From: Euryodendron excelsum
Lineage: Eukaryota > Streptophyta > Magnoliopsida > Ericales > Pentaphylacaceae
Direction of reading: 5' to 3'
Assembly: GCA_033060915.1 (NCBI GenBank)
Contig: CM065397.1
Location: 33,278,501-33,342,500 of the forward strand
DNA length: 64,000 bases
Shown: positions 47,098-58,599 of the stretch, piece by piece
How positions within the stretch are numbered: the first letter of the stretch is position 1
How the letters are laid out: each line of letters begins with the position of its first letter
Notes under the pieces: generated by a model
Seen by the model: the letters and a program-made list of their open reading frames with translations, nothing else
What the model was told of the DNA's origin: nothing
Database searches by the model: none
Translations under genes and position numbers: made by a program

Positions 47098-49905
47098 TTA
47101 CTTCAGCGACCATGCCATTTGTTCCCACATGTCAACGGTGTCTAAACCGTGCTGTATGCTAAGTTTCACGGACATTCGAGCCCATTCGGTGATTTTAAGT
47201 CGCTAAGGCCCAAAAAATGAAACTTAAAAGTTAAAGTGCCTTAAATTTTTAAAAAATGCTACAACTCTCAAACCGGGACTTCAACGACCGTGCCGTTTGT
47301 CCCCACGCGTCAACGGTGCCTAAACCATGCTGCATACCAAGTTTCACAGACATTCGAGCCCATTCGATGATTTTGAGCCGCTAAGGCCCGAAACATGAAA
47401 CTTATAAGTTAAAGTGCCTTGAATTTTTAAAAAATGCTACAACTCCCAAACCAGGACATCGGCGACCGTGCCATTTGCACCCACACGTCAATGGTGCCTA
47501 AACCGTATTGCTTGCCAAGTTTCACGGACATCTGAGCCCCATGTCAAAATATGCGACAACTTTGGGACTCTGGCGACTGTGTTGTTTGTTTCCACACGTC
47601 ATCCTTCTAAACAGTACTACGTGCCAAGTTTCACGCCGTTCTCAGACCGTTCGTGGATTTTGGGCCCAAGACATCAAAATTTGAACTTTAAAACTTCAAG
47701 TGTCCTAATATTAGAAAAAATGCTATAATTCCCAAATCAGAACTCCGGTGACCATGCCATTTGTCTCCTCACATCATCCTCGCGTAAACAGTGCTACGTG
47801 TCAAGTTTCACACCGTTCCTAGACCTTTCGTGGATTTCAGGCCCAAGACGCCAAAATTTAAACTTTCAAGCTTACAGTGTCTTGATATTAGAAAAAATAC
47901 TATAATTCAACAACCGGGACTCCAACAACCGTGCCGTTTATTCCCACACATCATCATTTCCTAAACCGTGCTACGTGCCAAGTTTCACACAGTTCCTACA
48001 CCGTTCGTGGATTTTGTGCCCCAAAATGCTGAAACTTGAACTTTAAAACTTAAAGTGTCCTAATATTAAAAAAAATGCTATAATTCCCAAACTGAGACTC
48101 TGGCGATCATGCCGTTTGTCCCCACACGTCATCGTCGTGTAAATAATGCTACTTGCAAAGTTTCACGCCGTTCCTAGACCTTTCGTGAATTTTGGACCCA
48201 AGACGCCAAAACTTAAACTTTAAAATTTAAAGTATCCTAATATTAGAAAAAATGCTATAATTCCTTAATCGGGACCGTGCCGTTTATCCCCACATGTCAT
48301 CATTTTCTAAACCATGCTACGTGCCAAGTTTAACACTGTTCCTAGACCGTTCGTGAAATTTTGGCCCAAAGGCACCAAAACTTGAAAAGTGTCTTAATAG
48401 TAGAAAAAATGCTATAATTTCCAAACCGAGACTCCAGCGACCGTGTCGTTTATCCTCATATGTCATCATTTTCTAAACCATCATACGTGTCAAGTTTCAC
48501 ATCGTTCCTAGACCGTTCATAGATTTTGGGCCCCAAAACGCTGAAACTTGAATTTTAAAACTTAAAGTGTTATAATATTAGGAAAAAATTCTATAATTCT
48601 CAAACCGGGACTCTGACAACGATGTCGTTTGTCCCCACACATCATCCTTGTCTAAATAGTGCTACGTGCAACGTTTCACGCCTTTCCTAGACCGTTCGTG
48701 GATTTTGGGCCCTAGACACCGAAATTTGAACTTTAAAACTTAAAGTGTCCTAATATTAGAAAAAAAAAGCTATAATTTCAAACCGAAACTCCAGCGACCG
48801 TGCCATTTGTACCCACACGTCATCATTGCCTAAACCATGCTACGTACCAAGTTTCACGCCGTTCCTAAACTGTTCGCGGATTTTGGGTCCCAAGACGCCG
48901 AAACTTGAACTTTAAAACTTAAAATATCTTAATATTAGAAAAAAATGCTATAATTCCCGAACCGAGACTCCAGCGACCATGGTGTTTATCCCCACACATC
49001 ATCATTTCCTAAATCATGTTACATGCCAAGTTTCACGCCGTTCCTAGACCGTTCGCAGATTTTAGGGCCGCCCAAAATGCTGAAACTTGAATTTTAAAAC
49101 TTAAAGTGTTATAATATTAGAAAAAATGCTATAATTCTCAAACCAGGACTCCAGTGATCGTGTTGTTTGTCCCCACATGTCGTCCTCCCCTAAACAGTGC
49201 TACCTGCCAAGTTTCACGTTGTTCCTAGACCATTTGTGGATTTTGGGCTCAAGATGCCGAAACTTGAATTTTAAAACTTAAAGTGTCCTAATATTAGAAA
49301 AACTGTTATAATTCCCAAATTGGGACTCCGGTGACTGCGCCGTTTGTCCTCACACATCATCATTGTCTAAATCGTGCTACGTGCCTAGTTTCACGCCGTT
49401 TCTAGACCATTTGTGGATTTTGGGCCCCAAGACGCCGAAACTTGAACTTTAAAACTTAAAATGTCCTAATATTAGAAAAAATGCTATAATTATGCAAACT
49501 GGAACTCCGGCGACCATGCCGTTTGTCCCTACATGTTATCCTCACCTAAACTGTGCTACATGCCAAGTTTCATGCTGTTCCTAGACCGTTTGTGGATTTT
49601 GGGTCCCAAGATGCCAAAACTTGAACTTTAAAACTTAAAGTGTCCTAATATTGGGAAAATTGCTATAACTTGAACCCCGAAACTTGGGTTGCAAAGCCCT
49701 GAAACTTGAACTTATAAACTAAAAGTGTCCTAAAATTTGAAAAATTGTTATAACTCCCAAATCGAAACTCCGACGACCGTGCCGTTTGTCCCCACACGTC
49801 ATCCTTACCTAAACTGTGATAGGTGCCAAGTTTCCTGTCATTCGTGGACCGTTCGTGGATGTTGGACCATAGAACCACGAAACTAAAACTTATAAACTTA
49901 ATGTG
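47098..49905. repeat. 178-bp tandem array, about 16 units, inside the CACTA element
   Basis: The phrase AAGTTTCAC (with variants) recurs near 47161, 47339, 47517, 47626, 47803, 47980, 48158, 48326, 48492, 48670, 48849, 49028, 49209, 49386, 49565 and 49828. Most steps are 177-181 bp; there is one short unit (109), two of about 167, and one long unit (263). Each unit carries a GTGCCGTTTGTCCCCACACG segment, CCGTTCGTGGATTTTGGGC, and AACTTAAAGTGTCCTAATAT. The array sits between two exon-like pieces, apparently in an intron of the CACTA gene. Confidence 0.92.
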
Positions 49906-50059
49906 TCATAATATTATATACTTGAACTTATATACTTATAAACTTAATGTGATAATATTATAAACTTATAAACTTAATGTGTCGTAAAAAAATGGATAAT
50001 GTTATACAACATATGGAACCACATGTGACTTTATAATAAAAAAATAGATAATGTTATAC

Positions 50060-50175
50060 CTGCTCAATAGGTTGTGGAGAAGCACATGGTGGCGTAGCTA
50101 CAACATCATCACCCACAAACTCCGAAAATGCTTGGTGCACACTAGATGCGTCCAATCCAATGATGTGACCATGCT
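50060..50175 (-). pseudogene. Upstream CACTA exon with splice donor
   Basis: An open minus-strand stretch with HIIGLDASSVHQAFSEFVGD and PPCASPQPIEQ ends at CAG followed by GTATAAC, a good 5' splice site at 50060/50059. With the acceptor at 47015 it would bound a 3.05-kb intron that contains the whole 178-bp array. The function of this segment is unknown. Confidence 0.45.
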
Positions 50176-50785
50176 ACTCGATTAGTAGAATTTTGGTTCA
50201 AAAATTTCTACACTGCGGCAAAACATATTAGTAATACAACGTTTGATTAATCATGTAAACTTGTCAATGGCAAGTTTTAATCGACTAGCTTGGTTGGACT
50301 ACAATACAAAGCAAGGCCTCGACCCAGCCAACTATACATAAAACCTAATAAAGAAAGCAAATTAGAAATAAATTAATGGGTCAACCATGTCTAACCAATT
50401 GAAATTAAGGGGGGAAATGAGTTGGCCATTAACATCCAACCGCACACACAGGGAAAACATCTATAAGATATCCATTCATACAATCATCAATCATCATTGT
50501 TATCATAAGCAACTAAAAGTTTTTTAAGACATAATTTGGCTGTTCATGACAATCACATGCAGAAAAAGATAATTTAATTAGCAATAGCAAAACTATTTGT
50601 GATGTGCATGAGAAAGAGAAACATAACAGACCTAGTACCTGGAATTTGAAAAGAGCGTTCAAGAAAATTAATGATAAACATGGCTTTCAATCCATGGCAA
50701 TCACTCGTAGAAAAAGAATTTAAATTCTCTCACCAAATGTAAAATAAGCAAAATAATAGCAATAGCAAAAATGTATGTGTTGTGC

Positions 50786-50789
<4 letters not shown>

Positions 50790-50816
<27 letters not shown>
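50790..50816. repeat. (GA)n microsatellite
   Basis: About 13 GA dinucleotides within the CACTA element. Confidence 0.93.
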
Positions 50817-51459
50817 CTGACCTTGTTAAGCTCGAATTTGAGAGTGTTCAAGAAAATCAATTAAAAAAAATGGGTTTCCCAAAGAACAAACAAAACATAG
50901 CATTCCCATTAAAAAGTAAGAAGCAATCCCACAAAGCAAAAATAGGAGGGTAATTGAAAAGCCATAAATCTTGGATGGAAAACTCAACAACTAAACAATT
51001 TAATTTCAGCACAAATAAAATTCATTTTCTCAGCAATGATAATTTTCTTCCCTGCGAGTAATTTTCCAAGCAGACAAACAGAGGAGGATTGCTTTAGTGA
51101 GAAGCCATATGAACTTGAAGGAAAACTAATTGAGGTAATCATGAAATCAACTGACTGTGTTACTTTACAATCAATCTCTAAAACAAAATTAAAAGGATGA
51201 ATTAAAAGAAACACATGTTCAGCTTCGTCGTGGAGAATTACCCGCAGAAAAAGAAACTTGACAATGTTCGATTTCTGTTTCTTTAGAAGCCAAACAATGA
51301 AAAATGAAGCAACAAATTCGATAGAATCTCAATTCTAATAATGCATACGCAAACCACTGACCACATACCATATATACATATACACATGTATATATACACG
51401 TATGGAGAGAGAGAATCATGAAGCGCAATTGAGAAGCCACAAATCAAAATAATCAATTT

Positions 51460-51620
51460 AGCAGCGGCAGCACTACTGGAGGGTAGGGGAGTAGCGGCGG
51501 CACTGGTGGTGGAGGGAAGGGGTAGTAGCGGCGCACTGGCGGAGGGCAGGGGCTGCAGCGGCGGCACTGGTTGTGGAGGGTAGCCGTGGCAGCACTAGAG
51601 GAGGAGATGGTGCGGCGGAG
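51460..51620. repeat. GGC-rich degenerate repeats in CACTA 5' part
   Basis: Four imperfect units of about 35-40 bp containing AGCGGCGGCACTGGTGGTGG. On the minus strand they read as a proline/serine/alanine-rich low-complexity frame. This may be a degenerate first exon or leader of the CACTA gene, but no motif supports it. Confidence 0.6.
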
Positions 51621-52051
51621 CTGCTGGCTGAGGATGTGGCTATGCTGTGGAGCTCCTAGCAAGCCAATATGAGAGAGGAAGCGGGAGAAGAGACAAAAAT
51701 AAAAATGATCCACAAAATAGCTAGGGTTTTGATCGAGGAAGAAGGGGGAAAATGGAAGGAGCACTACCCAAACTAAAAACGATATCGTTTTGATTAAAAA
51801 TATTTGCGACTGGGGCAATGTTGTCGCAAATATCCATTGCCACAATCATCTTTTGCAACGGGGATCTTGCCATCTCAAATACTGAGACAAAAAGTACTTT
51901 ATGCCACCGTAAATCTTTCCGTCGCAAATCTTTCCATCACAAAACTAATTTGCCATCGCAAGAAGGCCGTTGTAAAAGACGTTTTTTGTCATGGTAAAGG
52001 AGCTGTCGCAAAAATTTTCAGGACAAAATGTCCTTTTTTTTAGTAGTCACT

Positions 52052-55000
52052 ATTGATGATTTTATTTCAAATTAAAATTTTCTAATATAACTAGTTAAAT
52101 ATAAATAACCGTAACAACAGTCAACAATTACGCTTCCAAGCAAAAGAACTACTGATCATCCATAGGCATAGAAATAAATTTTTTAATATTATATAATGTT
52201 TAATACATCGTTCCATCATGAAAATATAAGATACAACAAATAAACTGAAATCACTTCCTTGCAATACAGAGATGGATCGATTATCACCCAAAATAATGTT
52301 TCATTCTCAAAACTCATTCTACCACCCAATGCTGCTGCTTTTTTTGGTTTGGTTTGTCAACCCAGGCTTCATATCTTCACATAACTTGATTCCCTTTCTT
52401 GCTTGTATCAACCTTGAAAACCTAAAAACAAAATGTACAATAAAATTGAGTGCTTGGGTCATCAACCTTCCAATTCCAAATCAAAGTTTTATCTTTGGAT
52501 TGCTTTCCTAGCGGTAGACGTTCTTACTATTGTTTGACTTAGGTAAAGTACAACAATATTAAATTTGAAAGGCATTGATCGCATCAACTTTTTATTTGAA
52601 ATCTTGAAGCGAAAGTCACTATTGGGTGTTAATATGCCTCCATGATTAAAGTCCAAATTTTGCACTCTCCATCTATCAACTTCTTTTCCCCTGATGATTA
52701 AACTAAAGATCATATTTTTATCCACTTCTTTTCCCATTTTATTTACCATTTTCAAAGGATAGAGACACTCCCTTGTATCAAATAATTTCAATGATTAAAC
52801 CATTGATTTAAATTGATGATTTTTTTTTTTGTTTTTTTTGGCTCTACAATCAGGGATGTCCAAGCAAACTTATCCGTACCTCAACTAAATTCATAATTTT
52901 TCATTCACTTATTTTTTATCTTTTTGTTGTGGAATTTTAATCTTCCTATTTTTGTTTTAGTACTTCCGTGTGGTATAAGATAGGTTCTTTGTAATCTAGA
53001 ACTATAATTTCTTTTTCTTTTCGATCGCACGTGCATCTTCAAAAGGCTAGCTCACTCCTCCCTTGATTTTCCATAATTAACGGCCAAATATACCAGGCTT
53101 CTTCCTTCAATCGTATTACATTACCTTTTTCTTGTTTCTTTTTTATGACTCTTTAATTAATCTAGGTTTAGAGAAATGTGTAAACAGTCCAACCTTTTTC
53201 ATATATTTCGAAAATGTTTCTTGCCGTTCATTTTCTTCACGCTCATGCACATATATTACAAACCTTGCTGTTCTTCAGTGTTTATTTCTTTTTTTCTTTT
53301 TTTTGCTCAATTTATTGTTTTTATTTCTTTGTTTTTTGAATTATTACTGTTGTTTGCATTACAAAGTCAAATTTATTAATCAAATTTGTGACTGACTGAA
53401 AGAGCAGGGGAAAAGAAAATATGTATATATATATATAGTATGCATGTCACAGTTTATATCGGACCTCCTTAATTAATTTATGAGTTGAAATATTAAACGT
53501 CCCCTGCAGTGGCTGTAGGACATATCACAGGTAATTAAGACTTCAGTTGAGGCAGATGAACTTACAACTAACTAATCCAATTCAATTCGAAAGAAAACAA
53601 TGAATCATTAAATTTATAATTTGATATATATTCCTGTGTCATTATAAAGAGAACCCAAATTTGGGTAATTCCTGTAGTTTTCCTGCAAGTTGAGAAGAGA
53701 ATTAACTTACTTTATCATCATTCTACTTTTTAATTTGGATGAGAGGTATTTGCATATTTATATATGGAATCATATATAAAACATGATCAGCTCAATCAAT
53801 GGCTCATTATCTCTATAGATGGAGCCTAGTAAACAATTAGGTAGGTACGTTTGCCATGTCTGCTATATTAATCAAGTATGGAACAAATACTTCAACTCGT
53901 TATTGACTAATTAATAGTTAAATAGAACGTATATATATATTTTTTATACATCTCACATATATTACATACCCCTCATAATTCTTTTGTATCCACGCCGATA
54001 TTGAGATGTTGATAGCTAGAGGTAGAAGACAAAATAATTCCAAGTCCAAAACACAACAAATTGCTAAGTAGCTATCCAATAGCCAGAAACAAGATACTAT
54101 CAAACTATATAGGTATAAGAAAATTATATTGGCAAAGAAAACGAAACAAGAAAATAATCATATTCCCTTTTCTGTGTCCTTTTGTATCTATTATTCTTCT
54201 TATCTTTAACTACTACATGGTTGTTCTTGTAGGTGATAAATATATATATATATATATATGGTCGTGCCAGCTCAATGTAGAATTTTGTGGCCTAACAACA
54301 TTGAACCTTCCTTCCTTCCTTAACTATTTTCTGATGGAATAACCTTCCAATCTACTTACCCAAACAATAATAAATAATAAATAACAAAATAAACAAATGA
54401 GTAAAACATTAAAATAGAATAAGGCGGTACGTGGGAATATATGGGCTTTTAGTATAGACACATTCTTGTTCCATAAGTTCATCCATCTTTGATTGGTGTA
54501 TAATCTTCTAAAATTACTTTTGAGCTATCAAATTTCACTAAAAGATCAACCCAAGTGTCTTTATTTTATTTTATTTTATTTTTGTTATGAGATCAAGTAT
54601 GTTTTGATTAGCTTACATAAATCTTGAATAATTCCTTTCCCTATGATCGTAGGCAGACAATCTACACCAAAACTAAAAGATCACGATAGAAAAAGATCAC
54701 CATAGAAAAACTTTCGCGACTTGGTCCCAAAGGAAACCCAAGTACCTCATAGACATTGAATCATGGAAACAATCGAGTGGCCTTCATTGAAGAGCTCATG
54801 AACTATACATGAGGTCAAATGCATGGAATCATAATATATAATTCTAATCCAACCAACCTTTTCAATTAATAATTCAACTAAATTGAGTTCATATGTTTAC
54901 ACTGATACCTCTCTATTTCAAAATCTCAACTTTTTCTTTCCAAAAACGAATGTTAAGAATACAATACTCGTGGTTCTATTGGTAGTGATCCAGCGATTGG

Positions 55001-55250
55001 CACCCACTGAATTGTGTTCCTAAAAAAGCAAATCTTTATGTTACAAACTTACAACAACCTGGTGCCCATCAGCTGTTCATTACTTTGAATGGACTGATCT
55101 ATGTCGTGTACAGAATTTTTACCGTGAGTGAGAATATGCAATAGAATTACCCAACTGGATCGCTGGCTTCAAATTCGAATTTGGAGAGTGGGGCAGAGAA
55201 GCCAGTGTAACGCCATTTCCTCCAAAAAGGAAGGGTATTCCGGGCAATAA
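52052..55250. other. Intergenic region between the CACTA element and the BIG GRAIN 1-like gene
   Basis: AT-rich with no recognised gene except a doubtful ORF at 52489-52791. TA microsatellites lie at about 53423-53438 and 54240-54259. The last 1-2 kb would hold the upstream regulatory sequence of the gene at 55556. Confidence 0.6.
52489..52791 (-). CDS. Unrecognised 100-codon ORF
   Basis: The ATG at 52791 opens a frame without low complexity (for example DRWRVQNLDFNHGGILTPN, then MPFKFNIVVLYLSQ) ending at a stop at 52489. Composition looks protein-like, but I recognise no family. The sequence beyond the stop shows no continuation in any frame. It may be a remnant of a mobile or integrated element, or chance. 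Confidence 0.25.
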   Translation of the reverse strand: MKLFDTRECLYPLKMVNKMGKEVDKNMIFSLIIRGKEVDRWRVQNLDFNHGGILTPNSDFRFKISNKKLMRSMPFKFNIVVLYLSQTIVRTSTARKAIQR

Positions 55251-55334
55251 AAGTTGTAAATTTGCCACGTCATCAAATGCCAAACTGGCATTGGCTAGAA
55301 TCTTGGATGGGACCATGCACGCGCATGAGGCTGC

Positions 55335-55408
55335 TTTATAAGTTCCTCCTCCCCTATTTCCCATTCCCTTCATCTTCAACTGCAAAGCGTGGCATCTTGC
55401 CCTCATTA

Positions 55409-55440
<32 letters not shown>

Positions 55441-55441
55441 T
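55335..55441 (+). promoter_or_regulatory. TATA box and CT-rich leader of the BIG GRAIN 1-like gene
   Basis: TTTATAA at 55335-55341 would place transcription start near 55365-55375. A (TC)n run at 55414-55441 follows in the leader. No ATG occurs between about 55360 and the proposed start at 55556, so the first ATG of the transcript is the start codon. Confidence 0.65.
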
Positions 55442-55555
55442 TACAATTGCTCTCTAGAAAACACCGAGCCCAATTCCTCTCTAGTCTGTCTTATTTCTCT
55501 TTGTTGTATAATTGCTTTCGCATACATTCGTACTGCATACACATACAGAGAAGAA

Positions 55556-56860
55556 ATGTACAGTTGGGGAAAATCGTTGAGAGAAGACAGATTGAAAAGA
55601 AATCCTCCAAACCCATCATTGTTTTCGAGCATTCCATCATTTTCTTCCACTCTTCTGGATGAAATCTACCGTTCAATCGACGACGGAAAAGAGAAGTGCG
55701 AAGAATTGAAATCTTACAAAAATAGGATTGTCAAGAAACAGAGCAATGGTGGAGTGAAGGCAAAGGCTAGTAGTAGTATCGAGGATGAAGAGATGGCGAG
55801 CCTTCGGCGAGCTTGTCTGGTGGAGAAGTGGATGGAAAAGAAGGTCAACGAGAAAGTTTCGGCTCTACGACGACGACAACCACTGCCGGAATTGGACAGC
55901 AAATCACAGCACCACGACAGTGATCCTCTGTTCTTCAGTTCCTCTTCGAGTTCTACGGATTCTAGTTCCGGTAGATTCTCATCCTCCGACACAGAGTATC
56001 AGGGCATGGTAAAATTGAGAACCTCTTGTTTCACGGTGACGAGGCCGCCAAAGCCGGTGAGGACTAGCGTGTCGGCCCAATCGGGGAAGGCTTCATACAA
56101 TGAGCAGAACGGTGACTGCTTGTATGATGATCATCGTCATCGGCAAAACCAAGAAGAATCAAAGCATGACGATGGTTTGATAAAGTTGAAATTGAGGGCC
56201 TCAAAGATCTACAGCAATTTAAAGAAGGTGAAACAGCCGATCTCACCGGGGGGTCGGCTCGCTAGCTTCCTCAACTCTCTGTTTGCCAATGGTAACGCGA
56301 ATAAGACGAAGAACTCAAGCTCATCAATCGGAGGTTATGACGATGCGTGTGTGGAGAGGAAACCAAATTCCGCACAAACGTCCACATGTTCGTCCGCTTC
56401 TTCATTTTCTAGATCATGTTTAGCCAAAACCTTACTGAATTCAAAGGAGAAATCAAACAATGGTGAAAAGAGGACGGTGAGGTTCTGTCCGGTGAGCGTT
56501 ATCGTAGATGAAGATTGTCGTCCTTGCGGCCATAAATGCATCTACGAAGACGATCCAGCTGGAAAGTTTGGATCGCGAGCAAACTTGGTTCTTTTGGAAA
56601 AGAACCGGAAAATTGAAGAGGCCGCGAGAGATATCCAGAAAGTTGGTGCAAAGAAGGATACGATGGTCAGAAAGAAAATCGCAGCCGAAGATGAAGACGA
56701 TGACGATGACGCAGTTAGTGATTCGAGCTCTGATTTGTTCGAGCTTGATCACTTGGCGTTTATCGGGTATACTAACAATAGTAGCAGCAGATATTGCGAG
56801 GACCTTCCTGTTTATGAAACTACTTGTCTTGATGCTATCGCTAATGGCTTGATTCGTTAG
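55556..56860 (+). CDS. BIG GRAIN 1-like protein (434 aa)
   Basis: Intronless frame. The open frame extends back to an ATG at 55262, but that lies upstream of the TATA box at 55335; the ATG at 55556 has a good context (AAGAAATG) and gives the family N-terminus MYSW. Family blocks in order: PSFSSTLLDEIYRSID (27-42); ISPGGRLASFLNSLF (229-243); KRTVRFCPVSVIVDED (305-320) with CRPCGHKCIYEDDP (321-334); an acidic run (378-385); SSDLFELDHLAFIG (391-404); LPVYETT (417-423) near the C-terminus. Serine-rich linkers lie at 128-144 and 272-285. There is no signal peptide and no clear membrane segment. Known for the family: rice BG1 is a membrane-associated positive regulator of auxin response/transport affecting organ and grain size; plant paralogues are little characterised. 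The function here is inferred by similarity. It is the only intact gene in the window and shows no breaks. Confidence 0.93.
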   Translation: MYSWGKSLREDRLKRNPPNPSLFSSIPSFSSTLLDEIYRSIDDGKEKCEELKSYKNRIVKKQSNGGVKAKASSSIEDEEMASLRRACLVEKWMEKKVNEKVSALRRRQPLPELDSKSQHHDSDPLFFSSSSSSTDSSSGRFSSSDTEYQGMVKLRTSCFTVTRPPKPVRTSVSAQSGKASYNEQNGDCLYDDHRHRQNQEESKHDDGLIKLKLRASKIYSNLKKVKQPISPGGRLASFLNSLFANGNANKTKNSSSSIGGYDDACVERKPNSAQTSTCSSASSFSRSCLAKTLLNSKEKSNNGEKRTVRFCPVSVIVDEDCRPCGHKCIYEDDPAGKFGSRANLVLLEKNRKIEEAARDIQKVGAKKDTMVRKKIAAEDEDDDDDAVSDSSSDLFELDHLAFIGYTNNSSSRYCEDLPVYETTCLDAIANGLIR

Positions 56861-57526
56861 TTTCATCAAGAAAATATGTCTTCTTCTTTTTTTTTTTTTT
56901 TTTTATACCGTCCTTCGAATATATATATATATATATATATAATATATTCCTTTGATTAAATCAAAATAGTTACGGTTTTGTCTTTTGGTAATGGTTTTGA
57001 TTTTGTATGTGAATTATGGGAGTCTGGGAAGAAAAAGTCGGAGCCAAGAGAGGACAAGTGCTGAAAAAGAAGGGAGTTTGTGGGGGGACGAGGCTGATCC
57101 AAAGTGGGGGAGAGAGGGTGACAGTTTTTGTTAAAACAGAGGAAAAGAACGGGAAGGACAAAAATAAAGTACGAGAAAAAGAAAGAGAAGGGAAAATGAA
57201 GATTCGAATGGAAATGAGAAGCTAAAAAAATTGTGAGGGAGGAATGATGGGTAAAGGGAAAGGGCAGAGATATTAGCCCATGGGAATAGGGAAAGTGAGA
57301 GCTTTCGCTTTCTACACTATTTTTACCTTGAATTAGAATTGTAATTGAAATTGATTTATGACAACTTTTGCTTTCTTCACCATCTTTCTCTCGAATTAGA
57401 ATTAAAATTGAAATTGATTTGAAGAGAATATTTGATGTAGGATCCAAATCCCCAGGTCCAAGAAAAGAGGCACTTGCTTGGGTGCCTATCCCTCCCGGGG
57501 GAGGGGATTTTCACGTCCAACTGACA
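56861..57526. other. 3' flank of the BIG GRAIN 1-like gene
   Basis: Contains a T run (56887-56904), an (AT)n run (56919-56940) and an imperfect direct duplication of about 65 bp at roughly 57305-57425 (GAATTAGAATT, AATTGAAATTGATTT). A 163-codon minus-strand frame (56956-57447) crosses the duplication and is low-complexity; not credited as a gene. Confidence 0.55.
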
Positions 57527-58004
57527 ATTATTTTTTTATTAAAATAAGTACTTGGTGTTTTATAATAAATTTTTTAGTTTATAATAATAAGTTATTTTTT
57601 TATTTTTTAGTTTAATAAGTCAAAAAGTAAAAAGTAAAAATTTTGAAGTTTTTTTTACTTTTTTACTTAGTAAAAATTTTGAAAAATAATTAATTTTAAA
57701 AATAAACTAGTACACTACTACAATTAATGTTGAAATCTTGTTTAGTTTTATATAATATCACGAATATTATTTTTTGATTAAAATAAGTACTTGGTATTTA
57801 GTTGTAAGTTTTTTAGTTTATAATAATAAGTTAATTTTTTCTTTTTTAGGCTAAAAAGTCAAAAAGTAAAAAGTAAAAATTTTGAAGTTTTTTTTAACTT
57901 ATTCTACAGTAGTAAAAATTTTGAAAAATAATTAATTTTTAAAATAAACTAGTACACTACTGTACTTAATGTTAAAATCTTGTTTAATTTTACAGAATAT
58001 CAGG
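57527..58004. repeat. 239-bp tandem duplication
   Basis: Two head-to-tail copies start at 57527 and 57766. Both contain AAAATAAGTACTTGG, AGTCAAAAAGTAAAAAG and AAACTAGTACACTACT. The copies differ at scattered sites. The units are AT-rich and noncoding, and resemble fold-back MITE interiors. Confidence 0.9.
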
Positions 58005-58198
58005 AATATGCAATCTAATTTACTTTGAGGGTCATTTAATCATTTTTGTATAAAAAAGTCAAGAAAATTTTAAGCTAGTATCAAATACTCCAACTAAATT
58101 TTTTTTAAGTCAGCTTATTTTTTATGTTCTTTTTTAACCAACTTATTTAATAAAAAAAGTTGTTTAATGATAATTTAAGCACCTTTAATGGTGACAAA

Positions 58199-58223
58199 TC
58201 TCTCTCTCTCTCTCTCTCTCTCT
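58199..58223. repeat. (TC)n microsatellite
   Basis: About 12 TC dinucleotides. Confidence 0.93.
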
Positions 58224-58599
58224 GTGGGTTTGTTAAAGTTTATGGCACACCAATAATTCTCATCCTTTCACACATGCATGGCATATAGATGATATTAGCC
58301 ACCAGGACGGGAAGAGGTATTGATAAAGCTGCATGAGAAATGAGAGGTTGAAATGCAGTACGTCAATGGCTCAACAAAAAGTAAAAGCGAAATGCAGTTC
58401 CGTCTATAAAATGTGCAGTTAGAAAGTGATTTGGAAGTTTATCAGATAAAGTAGTGGTAGTGACGTTTTTCGAGTGGACCAGAGATCCTTCCGAATGTTT
58501 AATTGGGTCTCGATCAGAATCTCACCTTTAACTCTTTTTGGCTTCCGAACAAATAAGATCAGCTCTTTGAGTGTACTATCTAGTCTGTTCATTCTCCAG

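Larger units (their letters stand above)
45789..52048 (-). mobile_element. CACTA (En/Spm) transposon, 6260 bp, target duplication ACT
   Basis: Starts CACTACTAAAAAATTGG and ends TTTTTTTTAGTAGTC, in which the last base should be G and has mutated to C. ACT lies on both sides (45786-45788, 52049-52051), the 3-bp duplication of this superfamily. Both ends carry clustered subterminal repeats built on CCGTCGCAAA and its inverse (45800-46240 and 51780-52030). Decayed minus-strand exons and a large tandem array lie inside. No TNP2-type transposase core was seen, so it is non-autonomous or degraded. Confidence 0.9.

Noticed and set aside
51453..51845. 130-codon Pro/Ser/Ala-rich minus-strand frame in the CACTA element
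   Set aside because: Driven by GGC-rich degenerate repeats; cannot be told from chance. Listed only as a repeat.
55262..55555. 98-codon N-terminal extension of the BIG GRAIN 1-like frame
   Set aside because: Its ATG lies upstream of the TATA box, it runs through the CT repeat as a Ser-Leu string, and the family N-terminus begins at 55556.
56956..57447. 163-codon minus-strand frame downstream of the BIG GRAIN 1-like gene
   Set aside because: Low-complexity S/F/H-rich frame crossing a local duplication; no domain, no promoter signs.
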